This document shows positions 1 through 5,027 of a DNA stretch of 5,027 bases, in pieces; the stretch's first letter is position 1; each line of letters starts with the position of its first letter. The notes below the pieces were generated by a model. It was not told the origin of the DNA. It worked only from the letters and a program-made list of their open reading frames with translations, and made no database searches. The translations under genes and the position numbers were made by a program. This DNA comes from Xanthobacteraceae bacterium (GTDB lineage: Bacteria > Pseudomonadota > Alphaproteobacteria > Rhizobiales > Xanthobacteraceae): positions 1-5,027 of the forward strand of contig JASHRY010000302.1 in the NCBI GenBank assembly GCA_030037105.1, written 5' to 3'.

Positions 1-903
1 GATTTTCTCGGCCGGCGCGCCGATCGGCTCGGCCTCGATGTGCCGATCACCGTCGTGACGCCGACGTCGGCGGGCGCGACATTTGCGTCCGCCCTGCCGG
101 TGGTCGCTCTCGACCTCGCGGTGAGCGCCGCGCCGGGCCGCCCGGACCGATCGAGCGCTCCGGCCGCCGTCGCCTCGATCCGCCGCGCCGTCGCCGATGC
201 CATGGCGGGCGCCGCCGCCGCCGTCGTCACCAATCCGGTGGCGAAAAACGTGCTCTACAATTGGGGTTTTGCCGAGCCTGGCCACACCGAGTTCCTGGCC
301 AGGCTGGCCGAGGAGGCGACCGGCAAGTCGCTGCGGCCGGTGATGATGTTGTGGTCGCCCGAACTTGCCGTGGTGCCGGTGACCATCCATCTGCCGCTCA
401 AGGAAATATTCGCGCACCTTTCGACCGAACTCGTGGTCGAGACCGGACGCATTGTCGCGCGCGATCTTGCCCGGCGATTCCGTATTCCGCGGCCGCGGCT
501 CGCGATCGCAGGCCTCAATCCCCATGCCGGCGAAGGCGGCACGCTCGGCGAGGAAGACCGCGCGATCGTTGCGCCGGCGGTCGCGCGGCTCAATGCCGAC
601 GGTATCGATGCGCGGGGTCCGCTGCCGGCCGATTCGCTGTTCCACGAACAGGCGCGCGCGACCTACGATGCGGCTTTGTGCATGTATCACGATCAGGCGC
701 TGATCCCGATCAAGACGCTTGCCTTCGATCACGCGGTCAATGTCACCCTCGGTCTTCCTTTCGTGCGCACCTCGCCCGATCACGGCACCGCCTTCGACAT
801 TGCCGGGACCGGCCTTGCCGATGCGACCAGCCTGATCGCCGCGTTGCGCCTGGCGGCGCTGCTCGCCCTCGCGGAAAGCCCGGCGCCGCTCGCCGCATCG
901 TGA
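1..903 (+). CDS. pdxA: 4-hydroxythreonine-4-phosphate dehydrogenase PdxA, 5'-truncated by the window edge
   Basis: PdxA oxidises 4-phosphooxy-L-threonine with NAD(P)+ in the cytoplasm; the product decarboxylates and feeds pyridoxine 5'-phosphate synthesis with PdxJ. The frame is open from base 1, and the peptide before the GTG at 40 ([15 protein letters not shown]) already aligns with the family, so that GTG is internal. About 300 residues are visible and roughly 40 N-terminal ones are missing. Family motifs, by comparison with E. coli PdxA from memory: TNPVAK (bases about 229-246), GHTEF (280-294), and the three histidines expected to bind the metal in HLPLKEI (His at 388-390), NPHAGEGG (523-525) and MYHDQ (688-690), then [19 protein letters not shown] near the C-terminus. 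All key residues are intact. The TGA at 901-903 overlaps the rsmA start. In many proteobacteria surA lies just upstream, which cannot be checked here. Confidence 0.96.
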   Translation, partial: DFLGRRADRLGLDVPITVVTPTSAGATFASALPVVALDLAVSAAPGRPDRSSAPAAVASIRRAVADAMAGAAAAVVTNPVAKNVLYNWGFAEPGHTEFLARLAEEATGKSLRPVMMLWSPELAVVPVTIHLPLKEIFAHLSTELVVETGRIVARDLARRFRIPRPRLAIAGLNPHAGEGGTLGEEDRAIVAPAVARLNADGIDARGPLPADSLFHEQARATYDAALCMYHDQALIPIKTLAFDHAVNVTLGLPFVRTSPDHGTAFDIAGTGLADATSLIAALRLAALLALAESPAPLAAS

Positions 904-1799
904 TTTCCGCGCCCGACGATTTGCCGCCATTGCGCGAAGTCGTTCGCCGGCATGGTCTCGCCGCCAAGAAATCGCTCGGACAGAATTTCCTTCTCGATCT
1001 CAATCTCGCCGCGCGCATCGCGCGGGCGGCGGGAGAGTTGGCCGGCGTAACCGTGTTCGAAGTCGGCCCCGGACCGGGCGGGCTTACGCGCGCGCTCCTG
1101 GCGCTTGACGCCGCGCGCGTGATCGCGGTCGAGCGCGACACGCGCGCGATTGCGGCGCTCAACGAGATCGCCGGGCGCTATCCCGGCCGTCTCGACATCG
1201 TCGCGGCGGACGCGCTCGGCTTCGATCCGCGCCCGCGACTTCCGCGCGGTCCCGCGCGCATCGTCGCCAACCTGCCCTACAACATCGCCACGGCTCTGCT
1301 CGTCTCCTGGGTCGGCACCGAGCCCTGGCCGCCCTGGTACGATTCCGCCGTCCTCATGTTCCAGCGCGAGGTCGCCGAGCGCATCGTTGCCGCGCCCGGC
1401 TCGAAAAACTACGGACGACTGTCGGTATTGGTGCAATGGCGCTGCGCGGCGCGAATTGTCTTCGACGTTCACCCCTCGGCGTTCGTGCCGCCGCCAAAAG
1501 TCACGTCTTCGCTGGTGCGTCTTCTGCCGCGCGCGGCACCGCTTAAATGCAACCGCACGCTCCTCGAAACCGCGACCCAAGCCGCGTTCGGGCAGCGGCG
1601 CAAGATGCTGCGGCAAAGCCTGCGCACGCTCGGCCCGGAGGCATTAGAACTGATTGCGGCGGCGGGTCTCGATCCGACCGCCCGCGCCGAGGACATTTCC
1701 GTCGCCGGTTTCGTATCGCTGGCGCGGGCCCTCGCCGCGCGCCGCGGTCTCGGGCAAGATGCCGACGTCCAACGCTCTACCCGGCAGGAGCCGCAATGA
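900..1799 (+). CDS. rsmA: 16S rRNA (adenine(1518)-N6/adenine(1519)-N6)-dimethyltransferase RsmA (KsgA)
   Basis: RsmA uses S-adenosylmethionine to dimethylate two adjacent adenines in the 3'-terminal hairpin of 16S rRNA, late in small-subunit assembly; loss usually gives kasugamycin resistance. The predicted protein has 299 residues, close to the family norm of 270-300. Visible motifs: KSLGQNF (24-30), the SAM-binding loop [10 protein letters not shown] (54-63), the acidic Glu78 in VIAVERD, catalytic motif NLPYNI (124-129), QREVAERI (155-162), [13 protein letters not shown] (196-208) and [12 protein letters not shown] (230-241). I chose the GTG at 900 because it overlaps the pdxA stop (GTGA) and gives a normal-length N-terminus; the frame stays open far upstream, but that part is out of frame inside pdxA and has no RsmA similarity. 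The stop overlaps the next start (ATGA). The last 15 or so residues are polar and probably not conserved. Confidence 0.96.
   Translation: MISAPDDLPPLREVVRRHGLAAKKSLGQNFLLDLNLAARIARAAGELAGVTVFEVGPGPGGLTRALLALDAARVIAVERDTRAIAALNEIAGRYPGRLDIVAADALGFDPRPRLPRGPARIVANLPYNIATALLVSWVGTEPWPPWYDSAVLMFQREVAERIVAAPGSKNYGRLSVLVQWRCAARIVFDVHPSAFVPPPKVTSSLVRLLPRAAPLKCNRTLLETATQAAFGQRRKMLRQSLRTLGPEALELIAAAGLDPTARAEDISVAGFVSLARALAARRGLGQDADVQRSTRQEPQ
1786..1790 (+). promoter_or_regulatory. Ribosome binding site of the alcohol dehydrogenase gene
   Basis: AGGAG lies inside the last codons of rsmA, five bases before the ATG at 1796. It supports that ATG as the start rather than anything upstream in the same open frame, and shows that the third gene can recruit ribosomes itself in addition to coupling through the ATGA overlap. 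Confidence 0.8.
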
Positions 1800-2851
1800 A
1801 CAAAATGCGCCGCCAATCGCTCGTCGCTTATGGGCAACCGCTGTGCGAAACGGTCGTCGACTGCCCCGCGCCGCGCGGCAGCGAGGTACTGGTGCGCATC
1901 GAGCGCTGCGGCGTGTGCCACTCCGACCTGCATCTGCAGGACGGCTACTTCTCGCTCGGCGGCGACAAGCGGCTCGACGTCAGCGCCGGCCGCACGCTGC
2001 CGTTCACGCTCGGGCACGAGATTGCCGGCGTAATCGAAGTTGCGGGTGAAGAAGCCGGCGACGCGACCATCGGCCGCCGTGTCGCGGTCTACCCCTGGAT
2101 CGGTTGCGACAAATGCGCCGCATGCCGCGCCGGCGAGGAGAATCTGTGCTCCGACCACCGTCATCTCGGCATCGTCGCCGACGGCGGTTTTGCGACCCAT
2201 GTGCTCGTCCCGCATCCGCGTTATCTCCTCGATTACGCGCCGCTGTCGCCGGCTTTCGCCGGACCGCTGATGTGCTCCGGGTTGACGGCGTATTCGGCGC
2301 TCAAACGGTTCGCCGGCCGGCCCGAGCGCGGACCGGTGCTGCTCGTCGGGCTAGGCGGAGTCGGCATGATGGGCCTCGCCATCGCCCGCGCGCTCTTCCG
2401 CACGCCGCCGATCGTCGCCGACATCGACGCCGAGAAGCGCAACGCGGCGCTCGCGGCCGGCGCGGCGCAAGCCTACGATCCGGCCGATCCGCAAGCGCGC
2501 AAGGCGGTGACGGCGGCGACCGGCGGCTTGCTTGCGGTGTGCGACTTCGTCGGCTCCGACAAATCGCTGCAATTCTCGACCGGGGTCCTTGCCCGCGGCG
2601 GCAAGGTCGTAGTGACCGGACTCCTCGGCGGCACGTTTTCGATGGGCGCCGCCATGTTCGCGATCAAGGCGATGACAATCGAAGGCACGCTGACCGGCAC
2701 GCTCGCCGAAGCACGCGAAGTTCTCGACCTGGCGCGCGCGGGACAAATCGCGCCGATTCCGACGCATGAGCGCCCGCTGGCGCAAGCGCAGGCGGCGCTC
2801 GACGACCTTCGCGCCGGCCGCGTCGTCGGCCGCACCGTGCTGGCGGCCTGA
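1796..2851 (+). CDS. Zinc-dependent, NAD(P)-dependent medium-chain alcohol dehydrogenase
   Basis: A 351-residue medium-chain dehydrogenase (GroES-like catalytic domain followed by a Rossmann domain), expected to interconvert an alcohol and an aldehyde or ketone in the cytoplasm; the substrate cannot be read from sequence. Expected catalytic zinc ligands are Cys41 in CGVCHSD, His73 in GHEIAG and Cys160 in [10 protein letters not shown]. The structural-zinc lobe is complete: Cys104, 107, 110 and 118 in [15 protein letters not shown]. The dinucleotide loop is GLGGVG (185-190), and Asp209 in VADID at the end of the next strand suggests NAD rather than NADP. The stretch [18 protein letters not shown] before His73 is longer than in the E. 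coli AdhP type and recalls a subgroup common in Hyphomicrobiales (from memory). The ATG overlaps the rsmA stop and has a good ribosome binding site. An upstream open extension to 1547 lies within rsmA and is rejected. It is probably co-transcribed with pdxA and rsmA; no metabolic link to them is apparent. Confidence 0.92.
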   Translation: MNKMRRQSLVAYGQPLCETVVDCPAPRGSEVLVRIERCGVCHSDLHLQDGYFSLGGDKRLDVSAGRTLPFTLGHEIAGVIEVAGEEAGDATIGRRVAVYPWIGCDKCAACRAGEENLCSDHRHLGIVADGGFATHVLVPHPRYLLDYAPLSPAFAGPLMCSGLTAYSALKRFAGRPERGPVLLVGLGGVGMMGLAIARALFRTPPIVADIDAEKRNAALAAGAAQAYDPADPQARKAVTAATGGLLAVCDFVGSDKSLQFSTGVLARGGKVVVTGLLGGTFSMGAAMFAIKAMTIEGTLTGTLAEAREVLDLARAGQIAPIPTHERPLAQAQAALDDLRAGRVVGRTVLAA

Positions 2852-2870
2852 CCGGGGCAACCATAAAAGG

Positions 2871-2977
2871 TTAGAGCGCGTCCAGGAAAAGTGGGAACCG
2901 GTTTTCCGTCCGGACGCGCGACAATACAAAAACTTAGAACGGGAATGACGATTCGAAGATAAGTCATCCCGCTCTAG
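2871..2977. repeat. RIME-like two-hairpin intergenic repeat (about 107 bp)
   Basis: Two imperfect palindromes sit side by side, 19 bases after the dehydrogenase stop. Hairpin 1: GCGCGTCC (2876-2883) pairs with GGACGCGC (2912-2919), followed by GGAAAA (2885-2890) with TTTTCC (2902-2907), an internal loop between the two stems and an 11-base end loop. Hairpin 2: bases 2935-2949 pair with 2963-2976, with one bulge (A2944), one mismatch (A2939/C2972) and a 13-base loop. The core GGAAAAGTGGGAACCGGTTT and the tail ending CATCCCGCTCTAG match what I remember of a dispersed repeat in Hyphomicrobiales genomes; size and two-palindrome layout agree with the published RIME elements. No open frame or transposase is present. 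Lying between convergent genes, it could act as a transcript end or RNA-stabilising structure for both strands, which is inference. Confidence 0.8.
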
Positions 2978-3089
2978 CGGTTTAGGGCGCCAAGGAGTGC
3001 CTCGGGAATCTGATAGTGGTGCCAATACATGATGCTTCCGTGAATCCCGTACCGATAAAACGCGGGCGACCCGGAGCGCTTCAGTAAGA
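2978..3089. other. Intergenic stretch with nothing recognised
   Basis: Between the hairpin repeat and the possible gene tail I see no convincing coding frame, RNA gene or further repeat. Its left edge holds a short inverted repeat, CCGCT-CT-AGCGG (2969-2980), that overlaps the end of the two-hairpin element. A minus-strand frame of 84 codons crosses the region, but it has no family likeness and is weaker in third-position G+C than the competing frame on the same strand. Confidence 0.5.
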
Positions 3090-3224
3090 TCAAGCGTCGG
3101 CGCGCACCCATTTCAGGGCCAGCTCTGCCTCGGCCGCCGTACGCTTGAGGATTGCGGAGCCCGGTTCGATAGCGCCGATCAACGCTGCGGATGTCCCGGC
3201 GTAGAGTGGACCGCTTAGCAGATG
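3090..3224 (-). pseudogene. Possible C-terminal remnant of a decayed gene (perhaps nitronate-monooxygenase-like)
   Basis: In the same frame as the osmC-like gene and directly after its TGA, 44 codons stay open to a TGA at 3090-3092. The product reads like a real protein end: LYAGTSAALIGAIEPGSAIL followed by KRTAAEAELALKWVRADA. A short YAG-type turn, then an amphipathic helix rich in Ala and Glu, recalls the C-terminus of nitronate monooxygenase / 2-nitropropane dioxygenase proteins, though I am recalling this rather than aligning it. By hand count about 31 of 43 third positions are G or C, more than in the overlapping 84-codon frame (about 27 of 45). It has no start codon with a ribosome binding site and no N-terminal domain, so if real it is a fragment. 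It may also be a chance open stretch in G+C-rich DNA. Confidence 0.3.
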
Positions 3225-3725
3225 TCACCCCAATTTGCCGGGACCAGCGGCGCTGGCCACCTCGACGATGGGAGCGTGCTCCACGGGAAAGTTGACGGAT
3301 CGCGCAATGAAGCAGTTCTTGTGAGCGGTTTCGTGCAAGGCCAGCGCTTTCTCGCTGTCCGATCCGGGCGCCAGCGTGACGCGCGGCCTCAGCGTAACAC
3401 GAACGAATTGCCCGGCTCCTCCGGCTTTTTCCTCGACCATCTCTCCGTCCGCCGCGTCCTCATAGGCGAGCACGATGATGCCGGCCGCCGCGCAAAGACC
3501 CATGTACCAGAGGTGATGACAGGCGGAGAGGGACGCCACGAGGAGATCCTCGGGATTCCAGCGCCGTGCGTTACCGCGGAACATTTTGTCCGAGGAGCCC
3601 GGTATCGCCGGCTTGCCGGGTGCATCGAGCTTATACGAGCGATCGTGATTGCGGAACGGCACCGGGGCAACTGCGCCACCGGTCCATGTCAAATGCGTTT
3701 CGTAACGGTGTGTGCGGCCGCCCAC
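3225..3725 (-). CDS. OsmC/Ohr family thiol-dependent peroxidase-like protein
   Basis: OsmC/Ohr proteins are small cytoplasmic homodimers that reduce organic hydroperoxides using a pair of cysteines. From the GTG at 3723-3725 the product has 166 residues, normal for the subfamily. It opens with HRYETHLTWTG, then FRGNARRWNPEDLLVASLSA, whose Arg51 and Glu59 fit the conserved positions around the active site. Cys69 (SLSACHHLWY) is the likely peroxidatic cysteine and Cys138 (HKNCFIARSVNFP) the likely resolving one; Cys78 is extra. The frame stays open to an ATG at 3923, but that part overlaps the hydrolase gene and is unlike the family. GTG is preferred because GAGG stands five bases before it and the known domain begins six residues later. 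The last ten or so residues (SAAGPGKLG) go beyond the family core. It lies downstream of the hydrolase on the same strand. The exact substrate is unknown. Confidence 0.92.
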   Translation of the reverse strand: MGGRTHRYETHLTWTGGAVAPVPFRNHDRSYKLDAPGKPAIPGSSDKMFRGNARRWNPEDLLVASLSACHHLWYMGLCAAAGIIVLAYEDAADGEMVEEKAGGAGQFVRVTLRPRVTLAPGSDSEKALALHETAHKNCFIARSVNFPVEHAPIVEVASAAGPGKLG

Positions 3726-3730
3726 TTTGT

Positions 3731-3734
3731 CCTC
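3731..3734 (-). promoter_or_regulatory. Ribosome binding site deciding the osmC-like GTG start
   Basis: On the minus strand GAGG stands five bases (ACAAA) before the GTG at 3723-3725. This is the best-placed Shine-Dalgarno match near the start of the OsmC domain, and it decides against the far-upstream ATG at 3923. Confidence 0.65.
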
Positions 3735-3865
3735 GTTCCGGTTGTTCAGTCTCGATACCTGCTCGTCGGGGAATTCGCACACGGTAACTTTCACAGGATG
3801 CCCAAGTATGGCGGCGGATGCATTTCGGAAGTGACAAGCAAGCGCCAACTCATCGACGCCTCGAT

Positions 3866-4414
3866 TTACCGGCGCATCGTTCCAGCCCTGAACGCTTCCA
3901 GCAACATGGCGCCGACCGGCCAATCGCCAAGGTCGCTCGCGCTGTTCATATGCCCGAGTGCGCCCGGGATCACGAGGCCGGCACCCCAGGCCGCGGCGCG
4001 CCGGCGCGCGTAGGCGATCGAGCCATAGGGATCATCGTGACTTGCCACGACGAGCGCGGGGAACGGTAACGTCGTGTCCGGGACCGCGCGAAAGGAGCCG
4101 GCCTCGACCGCGGGAAAAGACGGCCCGTCCGGATCGGGAACGGCAACCAGGAACGCGCCCTGAACTTCGGAGCGAAGACCACGCGCTGCCCAGTGCGCCA
4201 CAAGCAAGCAAGCGAGACTGTGGGCCACCAGAATGGCCGGCTCCGTCGCCGCCTCGACGGCGCGATCGAGGGCGGCAAGCCAATCGTTCAGGTCGGGCTT
4301 GTTCCAATCTGTTGGCTGGAAACGCACCATGGACGGGTCGGTTTTCTCCCAGATCGTTTGCCAATGCGCCTCTCCAGAACCGCCAATGCCCGGAAGGGTG
4401 ATGAGGGTGCTCAT
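3866..4414 (-). CDS. RBBP9/YdeN-family alpha/beta serine hydrolase
   Basis: A 182-residue protein of the small serine hydrolase family that includes human RBBP9 and Bacillus YdeN (Pfam Ser_hydrolase, from memory); bacterial members are predicted esterases of unknown natural substrate and have no signal peptide. The N-terminus STLITLPGIGGSGEAHWQT carries the oxyanion-side loop. The expected triad is complete: Ser66 in the elbow LVAHSLAC (Ala/Cys-flanked rather than the classical GxSxG), Asp128 in ASHDDPYGS and His155 in GHMNSASDLGDWP. Length fits the family. The ATG at 4412-4414 is chosen because AAGGA precedes it by seven bases and the family sequence starts there; the frame stays open to 4534, but those codons are unlike the family and run into the divergent regulator's start region. 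The osmC-like gene follows 140 bases downstream on the same strand, and an Lrp/AsnC regulator is divergent, which makes control by that regulator plausible. Confidence 0.9.
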   Translation of the reverse strand: MSTLITLPGIGGSGEAHWQTIWEKTDPSMVRFQPTDWNKPDLNDWLAALDRAVEAATEPAILVAHSLACLLVAHWAARGLRSEVQGAFLVAVPDPDGPSFPAVEAGSFRAVPDTTLPFPALVVASHDDPYGSIAYARRRAAAWGAGLVIPGALGHMNSASDLGDWPVGAMLLEAFRAGTMRR

Positions 4415-4421
4415 GATCTCA

Positions 4422-4426
4422 TCCTT
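4422..4426 (-). promoter_or_regulatory. Ribosome binding site of the serine hydrolase gene
   Basis: AAGGA on the minus strand, seven bases before the ATG at 4412-4414. It decides the start in favour of this ATG over the longer open frame reaching 4534. Confidence 0.65.
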
Positions 4427-4443
4427 GAGTTGCCAACGTGGTG

Positions 4444-4458
4444 GAGTCATTTTGACTG
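4444..4458. promoter_or_regulatory. Candidate Lrp/AsnC-type operator in the divergent promoter region
   Basis: AGTCA-TTT-TGACT (4445-4457) is a perfect inverted repeat with a T-rich centre. With one base added on each side, it matches the E. coli Lrp consensus (YAGHAWATTWTDCTR, from memory) at 11 of 15 positions by my count. It lies between the hydrolase start and the regulator start, where Lrp-type proteins usually bind to control themselves and the divergent gene. The left half, GGAGTCAT (4443-4450), recurs as a direct repeat at 4481-4488. TTGACT at 4452-4457 could also be a -35 box for the regulator, but no good -10 follows, so I do not call a promoter. Confidence 0.4.
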
Positions 4459-4534
4459 CGCGAACCAAGTCGGCACAGTGGGAGTCATCGGCGCCGCTCC
4501 CTTTCTGCCGATGATTTGAAGGTTTTCTTTGCAA

Positions 4535-5014
4535 ATGGGTTTAAAACGGATCGCTCTCGATAAAGTGGACCATGCGATCCTCGCGGCGTTACAAGACGAG
4601 GGACGCTTGTCCCTGTCCGAATTGGGTCGCCGCGTTGGACTGTCGCAGCCCGCCATGTCGGAGCGCGTTCGGCGTCTGGAGGAAAACGGCGTTATAACGG
4701 GCTACGGCGCTCGCATCGACCCATATGCCCTCGGGCTGAGCACGGCAGCGATCATTAGAATACGGACAACGCACGAACACATTCGCGCCTGTCTTGATCT
4801 TTTCGCCCGAATGCCGGAGGTCATCGAGGTGCACCGTGTCACCGGCGAGGATTGCTTCATCCTAAGGGTTCTGGTGCCGTCACCGAGAAATCTCGAAAGG
4901 ATCGTGGACGCGGTCGCTCGCTATGGCTCGGTCACGACGAGTGTGGTGTTGCGCAGCGAAGCGCCAAAGCCGATCGGGCGTGCATTGGTCGAGGCCTCCC
5001 AACGAGACCAATGA
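4535..5014 (+). CDS. Lrp/AsnC family transcriptional regulator
   Basis: A 159-residue DNA-binding regulator of the leucine-responsive/asparagine family, which forms dimers and octamers and usually responds to an amino acid or related small molecule. The N-terminal winged helix-turn-helix covers about residues 8-60, with LSELGRRVGLSQPAMSERVR as the HTH and RLEENGVITGYGARID as the wing. The C-terminal RAM effector domain covers about 68-145, including EVIEVHRVTGEDCFIL and the final VTTSVVL strand. The length is typical. The start is uncertain: ATG at 4535 is the usual codon type, but GAAGG (4518-4522) stands 12 bases from it and only 6 from a TTG at 4529 in the same frame, which would add two residues. 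It is divergent from the serine hydrolase gene, an arrangement that often means autoregulation plus control of the neighbour. The effector cannot be predicted. Confidence 0.93.
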   Translation: MGLKRIALDKVDHAILAALQDEGRLSLSELGRRVGLSQPAMSERVRRLEENGVITGYGARIDPYALGLSTAAIIRIRTTHEHIRACLDLFARMPEVIEVHRVTGEDCFILRVLVPSPRNLERIVDAVARYGSVTTSVVLRSEAPKPIGRALVEASQRDQ

Positions 5015-5027
5015 TGCTAGCGGCAGT

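Noticed and set aside
780..1616. Minus-strand 278-codon open frame inside pdxA/rsmA
   Set aside because: Arg/Ala-rich shadow of rsmA with no family likeness.
1469..2215. Minus-strand 248-codon open frame across the rsmA-dehydrogenase junction
   Set aside because: Antisense to two motif-complete genes; low-complexity composition and no domain.
2351..3025. Minus-strand 224-codon open frame across the dehydrogenase end and the repeat
   Set aside because: It runs through the hairpin repeat and antisense to a clear gene; composition is typical of a shadow frame.
2974..3228. Minus-strand 84-codon open frame in the intergenic region
   Set aside because: No family likeness, weaker third-position G+C than the frame shifted by one, and its start sits at the osmC stop with no ribosome binding site.
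3726..3865. Possible small gene or N-terminal extension between the hydrolase and osmC-like genes
   Set aside because: The open frame reaches an ATG at 3923 inside the hydrolase gene, but the translated stretch resembles nothing and the GAGG-GTG start at 3725 is better. No terminator-like hairpin or RNA gene seen.
3222..4013. Plus-strand 263-codon open frame antisense to the osmC-like and hydrolase genes
   Set aside because: It mirrors two well-supported minus-strand genes, has no recognisable domain and has no ribosome binding site; long antisense frames are common in G+C-rich DNA.
4452..4479. Promoter for the regulator with -35 TTGACT
   Set aside because: The -35 match is good but the best spaced -10 (CACAGT) is poor; TTGACT may simply be part of the inverted repeat.
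4415..4534. N-terminal extension of the hydrolase by 40 residues
   Set aside because: It would cover the divergent promoter region, it does not resemble the family, and a good AAGGA lies before the internal ATG.

Overview
The window looks like chromosomal DNA of an alphaproteobacterium, most likely of the order Hyphomicrobiales (Rhizobiales; Bradyrhizobium or Xanthobacteraceae relatives). The evidence is the high G+C content, the pdxA-rsmA gene order, an alcohol dehydrogenase of a type I recall from that order, and a two-hairpin intergenic repeat of the RIME kind described in rhizobia. The genus cannot be fixed from the sequence alone.

Left part, 1-2851, plus strand: three tightly coupled genes. 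The 3' part of pdxA (vitamin B6 synthesis; its first few dozen codons lie off the left edge) is followed by rsmA/ksgA (16S rRNA dimethyladenosine methyltransferase) and a zinc-dependent alcohol dehydrogenase. Both junctions are stop/start overlaps (GTGA at 900-903, ATGA at 1796-1799), so the three are probably one translationally coupled operon. pdxA-rsmA is a classic core pair. The dehydrogenase is the less expected third member.

Middle, 2852-3224: no complete gene. It holds a two-hairpin repeat of about 107 bp (2871-2977), a stretch of about 110 bases in which I see nothing, and a 44-codon open stretch on the minus strand (3090-3224), directly downstream of the osmC-like stop codon, which may be the tail of a decayed gene.

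Right part, 3225-5027: an OsmC/Ohr-type thiol peroxidase-like gene and an RBBP9/YdeN-type serine hydrolase gene, both on the minus strand and in the same orientation with a 140-base gap. An Lrp/AsnC-family regulator is divergent from the hydrolase on the plus strand. The 120-base divergent gap holds a perfect 13-bp inverted repeat that resembles an Lrp-type operator. A simple model is that the regulator controls itself and the hydrolase, and perhaps osmC too; this is inferred from the layout only. Base composition looks somewhat less G+C-rich here than in the left part, so the repeat may mark the join between a conserved operon and a more variable segment.

I see no RNA gene, CRISPR array, transposase, phage gene or clearly new multi-gene system. 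Most of the window is ordinary. The points that repay a second look are the repeat, the possible gene tail, the candidate operator and the operon placement of the dehydrogenase.
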